A stretch of DNA of 64,000 nucleotides from an uncultured Eubacteriales bacterium (GCA_934464615.1 CAKSKA010000004.1:1-64000); one strand, 5' to 3'. Counted from the first letter of the stretch, positions 46,430 through 55,285 are shown. Notes: generated from the letters alone by a model not told the origin. Made by a program: numbers and translations.

Positions 46430-47782
46430 ATGGCTTTTGAAAGTTTATCCGATAAGTTGTCATCAGTATTTAAACGCTTGCGCTCACGCGGAAAGTTAAG
46501 CGAGTCCGACGTTAAAACCGCAATGCGTGAAGTGCGCCTTGCGTTACTTGAAGCCGATGTTAACTTTAAAGTCGCAAAAGACTTTACAAATACGGTTGCC
46601 GAAAAATGTATCGGCGAAAATGTTATGGAAAGCCTTACGGCTCCGCAGATGGTTATTAAGATCGTTCGCGACGAACTGACAAATTTGATGGGAAGCGAAC
46701 AGGTACGTCTTAAAACATCTTCCAAAATTCCTACGGTTATTATGATGTGCGGCTTGCAGGGCTCGGGTAAGACAACACATTCCGGAAAACTTGCAAAGTT
46801 TTTAAAGCAGCAGGGACACAGACCGTTGCTTGTTGCATGCGATATTTACCGTCCTGCCGCTATAGAACAGTTAAAAATTGTCGGTGAATCCGTAGGTGTG
46901 CCTGTTTTTGAAAAGGGAACGCAGGCACCGGAAAAAACTGCTGTTGAGGCAGTTAAAACCGCAAGGGATTACGGAAACGATTTTGTTATACTCGATACGG
47001 CGGGCCGTTTGCATATTGATGAAGATCTTATGGCGGAGCTTAAACGCATAACGGAAAGCGTTGAAGTTAACGATATTTTGTTGGTTATAGACTCGATGAT
47101 AGGTCAGGACTCCGTTAATATTGCAAAAGCGTTTAATGAACAACTTGAAATAGACGGTATAATACTTACAAAACTTGACGGTGATACCAGAGGCGGTGCC
47201 GCACTGTCGGTAAGGGCGGTTACAGGCAAGCCGATAATGTTTGTGGGCGTCGGTGAAAAGATGGACGATTTGGATGAATTCCATCCTGACAGAATGGCGT
47301 CGCGAATACTGGGTATGGGCGATGTGCTGTCGCTTATTGAAAAGGTTGAAAACGAAGTAGACCAAAAGAAAGCCGAAGAAACGGCAAGACGCTTGCAGGA
47401 AAATAAATTTGATATGAACGATTTGCTTGAACAGTTCAGGCAAATTAAAAATATGGGCTCTATAAAGAGTTTGATTTCCATGATACCCGGAATGAGCAAA
47501 CAGATGCGTGACGTTGATATAGACGAACGGCAATTTTTGCGTATTGAAGCGATTATAACGTCAATGACGGCAAGGGAACGCGCAAAACCCGATATAATAA
47601 ACGCTTCGCGCAAAAAACGTATTGCTTCGGGTTCGGGTACATCTGTTGAGGATGTTAACAAACTTTTGCGTCAATACGAGCAGATGAAAAAAATGTTTAA
47701 GCAATTTTCGGGTAAGAACGGCAAAAAATCAATGAAACGGTTTAATATGCCGGGAGGTATGCCCGGTGGTTTCGGTTTTTAA
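46430..47782 (+). CDS. ffh: Signal recognition particle protein Ffh
   Basis: Ffh binds 4.5S RNA and signal sequences and docks with FtsY by paired GTPases. The 450-residue protein has the N domain, GTPase motif G1 GLQGSGKTTHSGKLAKFL near 108, DIYRPAAIEQL near 139, DTAGRLH near 189, TKLDGDTRGGAALS near 246, and a Met-rich M domain (about 300-440) ending MPGGMPGGFGF. A sister of FtsY, it is told apart by the M domain. GGGAG precedes the ATG. Confidence 0.97.
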   Translation: MAFESLSDKLSSVFKRLRSRGKLSESDVKTAMREVRLALLEADVNFKVAKDFTNTVAEKCIGENVMESLTAPQMVIKIVRDELTNLMGSEQVRLKTSSKIPTVIMMCGLQGSGKTTHSGKLAKFLKQQGHRPLLVACDIYRPAAIEQLKIVGESVGVPVFEKGTQAPEKTAVEAVKTARDYGNDFVILDTAGRLHIDEDLMAELKRITESVEVNDILLVIDSMIGQDSVNIAKAFNEQLEIDGIILTKLDGDTRGGAALSVRAVTGKPIMFVGVGEKMDDLDEFHPDRMASRILGMGDVLSLIEKVENEVDQKKAEETARRLQENKFDMNDLLEQFRQIKNMGSIKSLISMIPGMSKQMRDVDIDERQFLRIEAIITSMTARERAKPDIINASRKKRIASGSGTSVEDVNKLLRQYEQMKKMFKQFSGKNGKKSMKRFNMPGGMPGGFGF

Positions 47783-47783
47783 G

Positions 47784-47805
47784 AGATTTATATAAATCTT
47801 TTAAT
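47784..47805 (+). terminator. Weak hairpin between ffh and rpsP
   Basis: AGATTTATATAAATCT followed by TTTT. AT-only arms make it a weak attenuator at most. Confidence 0.3.
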
Positions 47806-47836
47806 ATACAAGTTATACTTATGGAGGTGTTTTTAG

Positions 47837-48079
47837 ATGGCAGTTAAAATCAGACTTCGCCGTATGGGTGCAAAAAAGGCTCCTTTTTACCGTGTAGTTG
47901 TTGCTGATTCACGTTTTCCGAGAGACGGTCGTTTTATAGAAGAAATCGGTTATTATGATTCTACTAAAGATCCGGCTGTTGTTAAAATTGATGCCGATAA
48001 GGCAAAACAGTGGATTGCAAACGGTGCACAGCCTACCGATACCGTTAAGGCTTTACTTAAGAAAAACGGCGTACTTTAA
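47837..48079 (+). CDS. rpsP: 30S ribosomal protein S16
   Basis: S16 is needed for assembly of the small subunit body. The 80-residue protein has [24 protein letters not shown] and [11 protein letters not shown], the complete family pattern. GGAGG precedes the ATG. It lies between ffh and khpA, the order also found in Bacillus. Confidence 0.97.
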   Translation: MAVKIRLRRMGAKKAPFYRVVVADSRFPRDGRFIEEIGYYDSTKDPAVVKIDADKAKQWIANGAQPTDTVKALLKKNGVL

Positions 48080-48092
48080 TGATTATTGCTGT

Positions 48093-48114
48093 CGAAACGC
48101 CGACCGGCGTTTCG
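48093..48114 (+). repeat. GC-rich hairpin in the khpA leader
   Basis: CGAAACGCCG and CGGCGTTTCG pair perfectly with a two-base centre (a four- to six-base loop in RNA). No T run follows, so it is not a standard terminator. It lies in the 86 bases between rpsP and khpA. Confidence 0.6.
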
Positions 48115-48165
48115 GCAAGCCGTTACACTCGGCGTTATAATAATCGTTATTACGGAGGTTGTATT

Positions 48166-48399
48166 ATGGAGGAACTTTTGGTTAAAATTGCTTCCGGTCT
48201 TGTTACAAAGCCCGAGGAAGTAAAGGCAACGGCTGACGAACCCGATGCAGAAGGCGTAACGGTTTACCATCTTCACGTAGCGGAGGATGATATGGGACGC
48301 GTTATAGGCAAACAGGGCAGAATTGCCAAAGCCATCCGTACGGTTATGCGTGCGGCAGCCAATAAAAACAATATGAAAATTGCCGTTGAAATCGACTGA
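48166..48399 (+). CDS. khpA: KH domain RNA-binding protein KhpA
   Basis: KhpA (YlqC) binds RNA, partners KhpB/Jag in Firmicutes and influences division and wall growth. The 77-residue protein has one KH domain with the loop RVIGKQGRIAKAIRTVMR. The ATG at 48166 has GGAGG upstream. The same frame is open back to an ATG at 48079 that overlaps the rpsP stop (TAATG), which would add 29 residues; I consider this less likely as it lacks a ribosome site. Confidence 0.93.
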   Translation: MEELLVKIASGLVTKPEEVKATADEPDAEGVTVYHLHVAEDDMGRVIGKQGRIAKAIRTVMRAAANKNNMKIAVEID

Positions 48400-48445
48400 T
48401 TGGGCGGCGTAAACATATTCGGTTTATCCGTTTTGTTTAGAAAAA

Positions 48446-48468
48446 CTACCCCCAGAAATTGGGGGTAT
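48446..48468 (+). terminator. Hairpin between khpA and rimM
   Basis: TACCCCCA, GAAAT and TGGGGGTA form an 8-bp GC-rich stem followed by a mixed T/A tract. It is probably an attenuator, since rimM has no clear promoter of its own. Confidence 0.5.
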
Positions 48469-48486
48469 TGATTTATAAGGAAATAT

Positions 48487-49002
48487 ATGAAAAAACAGTT
48501 TTTGGAAATAGGCAAAATTACCGGCACACACGGCGTACACGGCGGTGTGCGTATACAGGCATGGTGTGACGGTTACGAATTTTTAAACGGTTTTAAAACA
48601 TTTTATTTAACAAATGACGGCAGCAATGCACTTGAAAAGGTTAAAATTGTCCCTACGGGCAATGTCTTTGCCGCACAGTTTAAGGGCATAAATACTATTG
48701 AAAGTGCCGAAAAATTGCGAAACAGCATATTATATATTAATCGGGACGATGTTCATGCCATGGATGGCGGCTATTTTATTCAGGATATAATAGGTTGTCG
48801 TGTTACGGATGCTAACAACAATACAAGTTACGGCGAGATACGCAATGTATCCAAAACCGGAGCCAATGACGTTTGGCATATTGTAAAGGATGGCAGAGAA
48901 TATCTTATACCGGTTATTCCGGATGTTGTAAAACGAGTTGACATTGACGGCGGTGTGGTTTACATAACGCCGCTTAAAGGTATATTTGACGATGAAAATT
49001 GA
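48487..49002 (+). CDS. rimM: Ribosome maturation factor RimM
   Basis: RimM binds S19 and helps mature the 30S head. The 171-residue protein has the N-terminal barrel LEIGKITGTHGVHGGVRIQAW and the PRC-barrel half with GYFIQDIIGCRV and REYLIPVIPDVVKRVDIDGG. AAGGA precedes the ATG. Its end overlaps trmD by 11 bases, so the two are translationally coupled. Confidence 0.95.
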   Translation: MKKQFLEIGKITGTHGVHGGVRIQAWCDGYEFLNGFKTFYLTNDGSNALEKVKIVPTGNVFAAQFKGINTIESAEKLRNSILYINRDDVHAMDGGYFIQDIIGCRVTDANNNTSYGEIRNVSKTGANDVWHIVKDGREYLIPVIPDVVKRVDIDGGVVYITPLKGIFDDEN

Positions 49003-49723
49003 TATTCTTACATTATTCCCCGATATGTGTAATGCGGTAATTAACGAAAGTGTCATCGGACGTGCAGTGCGTGCGGGTATAGTTGACATAAAGTGTACAA
49101 ATATAAGAGATTTCGCGAATAATAAGCATAATAAAGTAGATGATACGCCGTATGGCGGCGGTATGGGTATGGTAATGGCTGCTCAACCGATATACGATGC
49201 TTACCGCAGTCTGTTTTGCGGGGATGAAGAAAAACCGCACCTTATATATATGTCGCCGAAGGGAAAAACCTTTACTCAGCAAAAAGCTGCCGAACTTTCG
49301 AAAAAAAGTCATATTGTGCTTTTGTGCGGACATTATGAAGGTGTGGATCAGCGCGTTATTGACGAAATTGTTGACGAAGAAATTTCCGTCGGCGATTATG
49401 TTTTAACAGGCGGCGAACTGCCGGCGCTTACCGTCGCCGACGCGGTCGCACGGATGATTCCGGGCGTATTGGCGGATGAAATTTGTTTTACCGATGAAAG
49501 CCATTTTGCAGGACTTCTTGAATATCCGCAGTATACTAAGCCTGCTGTGTGGAATAATAGGGAAGTACCGGAAGTTTTATTGTCCGGTCATCATTTGAAT
49601 ATAAGCAAATTCCGACGTGAAAAATCCATTGAAATTACTTTGGAAAGACGGCCGGAAATGCTGGACAACGCAGAACTTACAAAGGCGGATTTAAAATATA
49701 TTGATGAATTGAAAAAAAGATAA
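48992..49723 (+). CDS. trmD: tRNA (guanine-N1)-methyltransferase
   Basis: TrmD methylates G37 of tRNAs to prevent frameshifting. The 243-residue SPOUT protein has MKIDILTLFPDMC, DTPYGGGMGMVM near 54 and the knot motif GDYVLTGGELPALTVADAVARMIPG near 134. The ATG at 48992 is used; a TTG six bases earlier is in frame. rplS, its usual next gene, is absent here and lies near 13 kb. Confidence 0.96.
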   Translation: MKIDILTLFPDMCNAVINESVIGRAVRAGIVDIKCTNIRDFANNKHNKVDDTPYGGGMGMVMAAQPIYDAYRSLFCGDEEKPHLIYMSPKGKTFTQQKAAELSKKSHIVLLCGHYEGVDQRVIDEIVDEEISVGDYVLTGGELPALTVADAVARMIPGVLADEICFTDESHFAGLLEYPQYTKPAVWNNREVPEVLLSGHHLNISKFRREKSIEITLERRPEMLDNAELTKADLKYIDELKKR

Positions 49724-49790
49724 TACACTATATTGTGCCGCTGACAAACCGATATTTATTTTTTTCATTGCAAAATAACCAAATATCCGG

Positions 49791-49818
49791 TTGAAAATTC
49801 ATCACACTTTGGCATAAT
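49791..49818 (+). promoter_or_regulatory. Upstream promoter candidate for HPr
   Basis: TTGAAA, a 16-base spacer and CATAAT, 50 bases upstream of a stronger promoter in the 271-base gap after trmD. I see no gene in this gap. Confidence 0.4.
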
Positions 49819-49840
49819 AATAGAACTTATTTTACAAATA

Positions 49841-49868
49841 TTGACACCTTTTTATAAAAACGTATAAT
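49841..49868 (+). promoter_or_regulatory. Sigma-A promoter for HPr
   Basis: TTGACA, a 16-base spacer and TATAAT. It would give a leader of about 120 bases before the HPr ATG; no clear hairpin with a T run is seen there. Confidence 0.7.
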
Positions 49869-49994
49869 TTATAGTGTATTATGATTTACAGATTGATTTG
49901 GTCTTGCGCATTAAATGAATCTTTAACCGAACATCATGTAATATAATGCAGTTTATGTATATATATTTTACTTAACTTAAGGAGAAAATGAATT

Positions 49995-50258
49995 ATGTGT
50001 GTTAAAGAAGTTGTAGTTAAAAATCAAGTTGGTTTACACGCTCGTCCGGCTACATTCTTCATCCAAAAGGCCAATGAATTTAAATCTTCAATTTGGGTTG
50101 AAAAGGATGAACGCAGAGTCAACGCAAAGAGTCTTCTCGGTGTGTTGTCTTTGGGAATTGTCGGCGATACGCAGATAAAAATTATTGTTGACGGTGTTGA
50201 CGAGAAGGAAGCTTTGGACGCACTTGTTGAATTGGTTGAGTCCGGTTTTGCCGATTAA
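49995..50258 (+). CDS. ptsH: Phosphocarrier protein HPr
   Basis: HPr passes phosphate from enzyme I to PTS sugar transporters and, when phosphorylated on Ser46, works with CcpA in carbon catabolite repression. The 87-residue protein has His15 in GLHARPAT and Ser46 in NAKSLLGVLSLGI, both at the canonical positions, so it can act in both modes and is not a Crh-type variant. GGAG precedes the ATG. ptsI is not adjacent, which is unusual in Bacillus but common in clostridia. Confidence 0.95.
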   Translation: MCVKEVVVKNQVGLHARPATFFIQKANEFKSSIWVEKDERRVNAKSLLGVLSLGIVGDTQIKIIVDGVDEKEALDALVELVESGFAD

Positions 50259-50284
50259 TTAAAATATTCTGATTAAATTTGTAC

Positions 50285-50314
50285 TTGACAAGTTAATTAC
50301 CCTTAATGTATAAT
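50285..50314 (+). promoter_or_regulatory. Sigma-A promoter for rpsU
   Basis: TTGACA, an 18-base spacer and TATAAT, about 35 bases upstream of AGGAGGG. Confidence 0.78.
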
Positions 50315-50363
50315 AACTGTTGCATAGTGTATTATTATGACTTTTATTAAAGGAGGGAAATAT

Positions 50364-50540
50364 ATGAGTCAAGTTCGTATTAAAGAAAACGAATCTCTTG
50401 ATAATGCTCTCAGACGTTTTAAAAGACAAACGGCTAAAGACGGCGTTATACAGGAAGTTCGTAAGAGAGAGCACTATGAAAAGCCCTCTGTTAAACGTAA
50501 AAAGAAGTCGGAAGCAGCACGTAAGCGCAAATTCCGCTAA
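50364..50540 (+). CDS. rpsU: 30S ribosomal protein S21
   Basis: S21 helps start translation on the small subunit. The 58-residue basic protein has [19 protein letters not shown] and a Lys/Arg-rich C-terminus. The ATG at 50364 follows AGGAGGG; the earlier in-frame start at 50337 would include the ribosome site. It is its own transcription unit, bounded by a promoter and terminator. Confidence 0.97.
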   Translation: MSQVRIKENESLDNALRRFKRQTAKDGVIQEVRKREHYEKPSVKRKKKSEAARKRKFR

Positions 50541-50556
50541 AGCATTGTTAAAGCTG

Positions 50557-50588
50557 AAAAAGCGGTTGGTTATCAACCGCTTTTTTTG
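50557..50588 (+). terminator. Terminator after rpsU
   Basis: AAAGCGGTTG, GTTAT and CAACCGCTTTTTTT. Confidence 0.92.
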
Positions 50589-50600
50589 TTGGAGTTATAA

Positions 50601-51092
50601 ATGATTTTTAAACCTTTTATTAAACTTAACCGCATAACCGATGTCACACTCGAAATGCTGACGGAATACGGAATTAAAGGGCTTATGCTGGATGTTGATA
50701 ATACTCTTTCAACCCATCACGGCACGCGCCTTGTCACAGGTCTTACCGATTGGTTGACCGTTATGCAAAATGCGGGCATACATATCATTTTGCTTTCAAA
50801 TTCCAAGGAAAAACGAGTTAAACCTTTCGCCGAGAGCATAGGGCTTGATTATATTGCTTTAGGTCTTAAACCGTTGCCTTTCGGTTTTTTTAAGGCGGCA
50901 AAGCGTATGGGACTTAAAAGACGGGAAACGGCAATTATAGGCGACCAGCTTTTTACGGATTCGCTCGGCGGTAATCTCGCCGGCGTTAAAACGGTAATTT
51001 TAAATCCGATTGAGCCGGAACCTATGAAATCATTTAAATTTAAAAGAAAACTGGAAAAGATATTATATAAAATCTATAAATTTGAGGTGTGA
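50601..51092 (+). CDS. YqeG family HAD-superfamily phosphatase
   Basis: The 163-residue protein is a HAD IIIA-type phosphatase: LMLDVDNTLSTHHG holds the nucleophile Asp (about 33), ILLSNSKEKR motif II, and IIGDQLFTDSLGGN motif IV. The substrate is unknown; homologues occur across Firmicutes. GGAG precedes the ATG. It is followed after three bases by the barrel protein, then aroQ. Confidence 0.88.
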   Translation: MIFKPFIKLNRITDVTLEMLTEYGIKGLMLDVDNTLSTHHGTRLVTGLTDWLTVMQNAGIHIILLSNSKEKRVKPFAESIGLDYIALGLKPLPFGFFKAAKRMGLKRRETAIIGDQLFTDSLGGNLAGVKTVILNPIEPEPMKSFKFKRKLEKILYKIYKFEV

Positions 51093-51095
51093 AAA

Positions 51096-51950
51096 ATGTC
51101 GGCAAAATTCGGACCGGCCGGTAATTCGGAAAGTTTTTCCGCAATGGGATACAAGACAAGCCTGCAAGTTCCGGAGTATCTTGTAAAATTCGGACTTAAC
51201 GCATTTGAATATCAGTGCGGACGAGGGGTAAATATCGGTACCGAAAAGGCCGAACAACTCGGAAAAATCGCAAAGGAAAACGGTATAACGCTTTCCCTCC
51301 ATGCACCTTATTATATTTCAATGTCATCTGTCGAGGAAGAAAAGCGGCTTAATTCCGTAAATTATATTTTAAGCAGCGCAAAGGCGGTTAACGCTATGGG
51401 CGGCGACCGTATCGTCGTACACACGGGCTCGTGCGGTAAAATATCACGCGAACAGGCGCTGTCGCTTGCCTGCGATACAATGAAAATTGCGATAAAAGCG
51501 CTTGACGAAGCAGGACTCGGAAATATACGGATTTGTCCGGAAACCATGGGGAAAATAAACCAACTCGGTACTTTAGACGAAGTTTTGACTTTGTGCGAGA
51601 TCGACGAGAGATTGCTGCCGTGTATTGATTTTGGACACTTAAATGCCCGCACCCTCGGCGGACTTAAAACTTTTTCGGATTTTGAAAATATTTTCGAAAG
51701 TATCGAAAACCGTCTCGGTAATTCACGACTTCGGGAATTTCATTCGCATTTTTCGAAAATAGAATACACTGCCGGCGGCGAAAAGCGGCATTTAACATTT
51801 GCGGATACAGTATTCGGTCCGGATTACGAACCGGTTATGGAACTGACCGTAAAAAAGAATTGTTCGCCTACTTTTATTTGTGAATCAAGCGGTACGCAGG
51901 CTGAGGACGCGCGTACCATGAAAGAATATTACGAAGGGTTGTTGAAATAA
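51096..51950 (+). CDS. Endonuclease IV-like TIM barrel protein
   Basis: The 284-residue protein has the AP-endonuclease-2 fold. Metal-binding positions appear in LSLHAPYYISMS (His, about 68), RIVVHTGSCG (His, about 105), RICPETMGKI (Glu, about 149), CIDFGHLNAR (Asp-His, about 180) and FHSHFSK (about 217). The pattern is close to Nfo-type endonuclease IV, so AP-site repair is likely, though the length and N-terminus differ somewhat from E. coli Nfo. Its stop overlaps the aroQ ATG by one base. Confidence 0.8.
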   Translation: MSAKFGPAGNSESFSAMGYKTSLQVPEYLVKFGLNAFEYQCGRGVNIGTEKAEQLGKIAKENGITLSLHAPYYISMSSVEEEKRLNSVNYILSSAKAVNAMGGDRIVVHTGSCGKISREQALSLACDTMKIAIKALDEAGLGNIRICPETMGKINQLGTLDEVLTLCEIDERLLPCIDFGHLNARTLGGLKTFSDFENIFESIENRLGNSRLREFHSHFSKIEYTAGGEKRHLTFADTVFGPDYEPVMELTVKKNCSPTFICESSGTQAEDARTMKEYYEGLLK

Positions 51951-52390
51951 TGAAAACGGGTAAAATTTTAATTTTAAACGGTCCTAATTTAGATATGGTC
52001 GGTATACGTGAACCCGGTGTTTACGGCACAAAATCGCTTGAAAGTATTAATTCTTCCATATCCGCTTATGCTGCCGGAATGAAATTTAAATGTGAGTTTT
52101 TCCAGTCCAACTGCGAAGGCGAAATAATAGATAAAATTCATTCCGTACTTAATGATTATGACGGTTGTATTATAAACGCGGGCGCTCTTACACATTACAG
52201 TTATGCCGTAAGGGACGCAATTGCGGCTGTTAAAAAACCGTTTATTGAGGTGCATATGTCCAATGTACAGGCACGGGAGGAATTCAGGCATAAATCCGTT
52301 ATAGCACCGGTTTGTGTCGGTACAATTGCGGGCTTCGGGGCAAACAGTTACCTGCTTGCAGTAAATGCTATGCGCGATATAATAGAGTAA
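51950..52390 (+). CDS. aroQ: 3-dehydroquinate dehydratase, type II
   Basis: AroQ catalyses the third step of the shikimate pathway. The 146-residue protein has ILILNGPNLDMVGIREPGVYG with the flexible loop Arg and catalytic Tyr (VYG), INAGALTHYSYAVRDA and VHMSNVQAREEFRH with the catalytic His. No other shikimate genes are adjacent. It ends the yqeG-aroQ unit and is followed by the efp promoter. Confidence 0.95.
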   Translation: MKTGKILILNGPNLDMVGIREPGVYGTKSLESINSSISAYAAGMKFKCEFFQSNCEGEIIDKIHSVLNDYDGCIINAGALTHYSYAVRDAIAAVKKPFIEVHMSNVQAREEFRHKSVIAPVCVGTIAGFGANSYLLAVNAMRDIIE

Positions 52391-52419
52391 ATAAAGAAAG
52401 TGCGGTGTAAAGTTAAATC

Positions 52420-52448
52420 TTGACATTTATGCCAAAAAACTTTATACT
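52420..52448 (+). promoter_or_regulatory. Sigma-A promoter for efp
   Basis: TTGACA, a 17-base spacer and TATACT, about 35 bases before AGGAG. Confidence 0.8.
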
Positions 52449-52492
52449 TAGTATTGCATAATATATTATTATATTTTTGGAGGAGTCAATTT

Positions 52493-53050
52493 ATGATCAG
52501 TGCAGGAGATTTCAGAAACGGTGTTACCTTTGAAATGGACGGTAACGTTTACCAGATTATAGAGTTCCAGCATGTTAAACCGGGTAAAGGTGCCGCTTTC
52601 GTCCGCACCAAGATCAGGAATGTTATAGCGGGCAGCGTTGTTGAACGCACTTTTAACCCCAACGATAAGTATCCTACCGCTTTTGTTGAAAGAAAGGATA
52701 TGGAATATTCCTACAACGACGACGGTCTTTATTATTTTATGGATCCCGAAACATACGAACTTGTTCCGGTAAACGCGGATGAACTCGGCGATAATTTCAA
52801 GTTTGTTAAAGAAAATATGGTATGCAAGATTTTGTCATACAAGGGCAAAATATTCGGTGTAGAACCGCCTACATTTGTAGAACTTGAAATTACAAAGACA
52901 GATCCCGGATTTAAGGGTGATACGGCAACTAACGCTATGAAACCGGCTACACTTGAAACCGGCGCGGAAATCCGTGTTCCGCTTTTCATTAACGAGGGCG
53001 ATAAAATCAGGATTGATACACGCACAGGCGAATATATGGAACGTGCATAA
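52493..53050 (+). CDS. efp: Elongation factor P
   Basis: EF-P rescues ribosomes stalled on consecutive prolines. The 185-residue protein has the three OB-like domains, with the tip loop [15 protein letters not shown] (Lys about 32) and the C-terminal signature [23 protein letters not shown]. The ATG at 52493 follows AGGAG; an earlier in-frame start lies at the promoter -10. It is followed after 11 bases by the Cys-rich gene. Confidence 0.96.
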   Translation: MISAGDFRNGVTFEMDGNVYQIIEFQHVKPGKGAAFVRTKIRNVIAGSVVERTFNPNDKYPTAFVERKDMEYSYNDDGLYYFMDPETYELVPVNADELGDNFKFVKENMVCKILSYKGKIFGVEPPTFVELEITKTDPGFKGDTATNAMKPATLETGAEIRVPLFINEGDKIRIDTRTGEYMERA

Positions 53051-53061
53051 GGAGGATTATT

Positions 53062-53529
53062 ATGTCAATTACCGAAAAAGTAGCATATTTAAAAGGACTT
53101 GCCGAGGGCATGAAGGTCGGCGATGCAACTAACGAAGGTAAGCTTATTACCGAAATTATTGCAACACTTGAAGATATTTGCGATAAAGTTGATGCTATTG
53201 ACGACGCGCAGATTGAGTTTGCAGAGCAGCTTGATGCCGTTGATGAAGATCTTTCCGCTGTTGAGGATATCATTTACGATGATGACGATGACTGCGACGG
53301 TGATTGCGAAAATTGTGATGAAGATTGCGATTTTGACGACGATGACGAAGTGTACGAAGTTACATGTCCTAAATGCAACGACACAATTTACATTGATAAC
53401 GAAATGCTTGACGAAGGCAGCATAAACTGCCCGAACTGCGGCGAAGTTCTTGAGTTTGACTTTGATGAATGCGACGGCGACTGCAGCGCATGCGACGATT
53501 CCGATTGCAGCGAAAGGGAAAACGGTTAA
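53062..53529 (+). CDS. CD1247-like protein with acidic Cys-rich segments and zinc ribbon
   Basis: The 155-residue protein has three parts. A helical N-terminal domain (1-65, ITEKVAYLKGLAEGMKVG) matches a family described in clostridia as CD1247 N-terminal domain. Then comes an acidic Cys-rich stretch, DCDGDCENCDEDCD (about 77-90). A zinc ribbon follows, CPKC (about 102-105) with CPNC (about 122-125), and another acidic Cys stretch, CDGDCSACDDSDC. Metal binding is likely; function is unknown. AGGAGG precedes the ATG. It is probably co-transcribed with efp and ends with a terminator. Confidence 0.8.
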   Translation: MSITEKVAYLKGLAEGMKVGDATNEGKLITEIIATLEDICDKVDAIDDAQIEFAEQLDAVDEDLSAVEDIIYDDDDDCDGDCENCDEDCDFDDDDEVYEVTCPKCNDTIYIDNEMLDEGSINCPNCGEVLEFDFDECDGDCSACDDSDCSERENG

Positions 53530-53536
53530 TTAAAAT

Positions 53537-53575
53537 CAGCCACGCTTTACTTTGTAGAGTGTGGCTTAATTTTTA
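53537..53575 (+). terminator. Terminator before ispD
   Basis: AGCCACGCTTTAC and GTAGAGTGTGGCT pair with two G-T pairs and are followed by TTAATTTTT. Confidence 0.7.
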
Positions 53576-53587
53576 GGTGGAAGGTTA

Positions 53588-54331
53588 ATGAAAACGGTAA
53601 ACACGGATTTAAAATATAAAATTATATCGGATGATGCGGATAAATCAAATCGCGTTCCGGTAATAATAGTTGCCGCGGGATCTTCTATGCGTATGCGCGG
53701 AATTGCAAAACAGTTTACTGAAATCTGCGGAATACCGGCTATAGTACACACACTGTCCGCATTCGAAAACAGCACGGCAATATCAAATATTATTGTAGTT
53801 ACCAAAGCGGAATTTTTACTGCATATGCAACAGCTTGCAGAAAAGTATAATATAAAGAAAATATCCGACATTACAGTCGGCGGAAATACGCGTCAGGAGT
53901 CGGTTTTAAAGGGACTTGAATGTGTTAGGAACAGCAGGTATGCGCTTATTCATGACGGCGCACGGCCGTTGGTTTCGCAACAACTTATAAACCGTGTTGT
54001 TTGCGAATTGCCGCATTATGACTGCGTTGCGTGCGGAGTTAAGGTGACAGATACAATAAAATCCGTTAAAAGCGACGGCACGGTAGATAAAACGCTTGAC
54101 AGAAATACGCTTATAAGCGTGCAAACTCCGCAGGGTGTAAACGTTGAAAAGTATTTGGAAATAACAAAGAATGCGGATGTGACCGCATTTACCGATGACG
54201 CTTCGGTTTTCGAGTCCGCAGGGGTAAGTGTAAAAATTGTTGAAGGCGATTATGCAAATATTAAAATTACTACACCCGGGGATATTTTGACGGTACAGAA
54301 CTTTATAGAGAAGAACGGCGGTGTGTTATGA
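53588..54331 (+). CDS. ispD: 2-C-methyl-D-erythritol 4-phosphate cytidylyltransferase
   Basis: IspD makes CDP-methylerythritol in the MEP isoprenoid pathway. The 247-residue protein has a 22-residue N-terminal extension before the nucleotide loop [19 protein letters not shown], then HDGARPLVS and TDTIKSV, and TPQGVN in place of TPQxF. AGGTGG precedes the ATG. It overlaps ispF by four bases, making consecutive non-fused MEP steps. Confidence 0.93.
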   Translation: MKTVNTDLKYKIISDDADKSNRVPVIIVAAGSSMRMRGIAKQFTEICGIPAIVHTLSAFENSTAISNIIVVTKAEFLLHMQQLAEKYNIKKISDITVGGNTRQESVLKGLECVRNSRYALIHDGARPLVSQQLINRVVCELPHYDCVACGVKVTDTIKSVKSDGTVDKTLDRNTLISVQTPQGVNVEKYLEITKNADVTAFTDDASVFESAGVSVKIVEGDYANIKITTPGDILTVQNFIEKNGGVL

Positions 54332-54795
54332 GGATCGGTCAGGGATATGATGTGCATAAATTTGCGGACGGCAGACGGCTGATACTCGGCGGAGTTGAAA
54401 TTCCGTATGAAAAAGGTTTGCTGGGACATTCCGATGCGGATGTGCTTTTGCACGCCGTTACAGATGCAATTTTAGGTGCCGCCGCACTCGGCGATATAGG
54501 CAAGCATTTTCCGGATAACGATGATAAATATTCGGGCATTGACAGCAGAATTTTACTGCGCCGTGCGGCAGAACTTGTAAAAAGCAACGGATTTTGCGTA
54601 GGAAATATAGACGCAACAGTTATTGCACAGAAACCTAAAATCTCGCCTTATACAGATATTATGCGTAAAAATATTGCAGAAGATTGCGGCATAGATATAT
54701 CCTGCGTAAATGTTAAAGCCACTACTGAGGAAGGCTTGGGATTTACCGGCAGACTTGAAGGAATTTCCGCCTGTGCGGTTGTACTTTTAGTGTAA
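54328..54795 (+). CDS. ispF: 2-C-methyl-D-erythritol 2,4-cyclodiphosphate synthase
   Basis: IspF closes the cyclodiphosphate ring in the MEP pathway. The 155-residue protein has the zinc site GYDVHKF (Asp8, His10), [31 protein letters not shown], and [12 protein letters not shown]. All ligands are present. It starts inside the ispD stop region (ATGA overlap). Confidence 0.96.
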   Translation: MRIGQGYDVHKFADGRRLILGGVEIPYEKGLLGHSDADVLLHAVTDAILGAAALGDIGKHFPDNDDKYSGIDSRILLRRAAELVKSNGFCVGNIDATVIAQKPKISPYTDIMRKNIAEDCGIDISCVNVKATTEEGLGFTGRLEGISACAVVLLV

Positions 54796-54838
54796 TATTA
54801 AAATCACTTTTGTCATATTATTTAACGGAAGTGATTTT

Positions 54839-55285
54839 GTGAGATTTTTTTGCTTCAGCGTCCGCAGTCGAAAATCCTTGCTGTTATTGCTTGTAATAAC
54901 GGTTGGTGTATTGGTTTTGGCAGAGTGTGCAGCGGCAGCGTCAAACATCGGAAATTCCGGCATTGATACGGGTGAACGCATTTATTTTTTAAGGGAACTC
55001 GGCTATTACGCCGACTATTCTACTGAAAAGCAAAAGACAGTTCAAATTCCGGAAAAATTTTCCGATATATACGAAAATTATAACAATTTGCAAAAGTCCG
55101 CCGGATTTGATTTAAAAAAATACGCCGGACTTACTGCGGAGATGTATGAGTATAAATTGGAAAGCGATGCGGTAAACCGCTATATGTACGCACATTTGCT
55201 TGTATACGACGGAAAGATTATCGGCGGCGATATTTGCGACAGTAATATTAACGGCGAAATGCTGCCGCTTGTTAAAAAAGAGTAG
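54839..55285 (+). CDS. DUF4830-type membrane-anchored protein
   Basis: The 148-residue protein has an N-terminal transmembrane helix (about 14-33), then a domain with GERIYFLRELGYYADY, IPEKFSDIYENYNNLQKSAGFDLKKYAG and LVYDGKIIGGDICD, which fits the clostridial DUF4830 family. It is probably extracytoplasmic. Function unknown. The GTG start has GGAAGTG upstream. It lies between ispF and a pseudouridine synthase. Confidence 0.82.
   Translation: MRFFCFSVRSRKSLLLLLVITVGVLVLAECAAAASNIGNSGIDTGERIYFLRELGYYADYSTEKQKTVQIPEKFSDIYENYNNLQKSAGFDLKKYAGLTAEMYEYKLESDAVNRYMYAHLLVYDGKIIGGDICDSNINGEMLPLVKKE

Noticed and set aside
46871..47661. Two long minus-strand frames inside ffh
   Set aside because: Both are shadows of a strongly conserved gene and lack ribosome sites.
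49806..49825. TGGCATAATAAT upstream of HPr as a sigma-54 promoter
   Set aside because: The downstream GC element at the required spacing is missing, and a good sigma-A -10 (CATAAT) explains the sequence.
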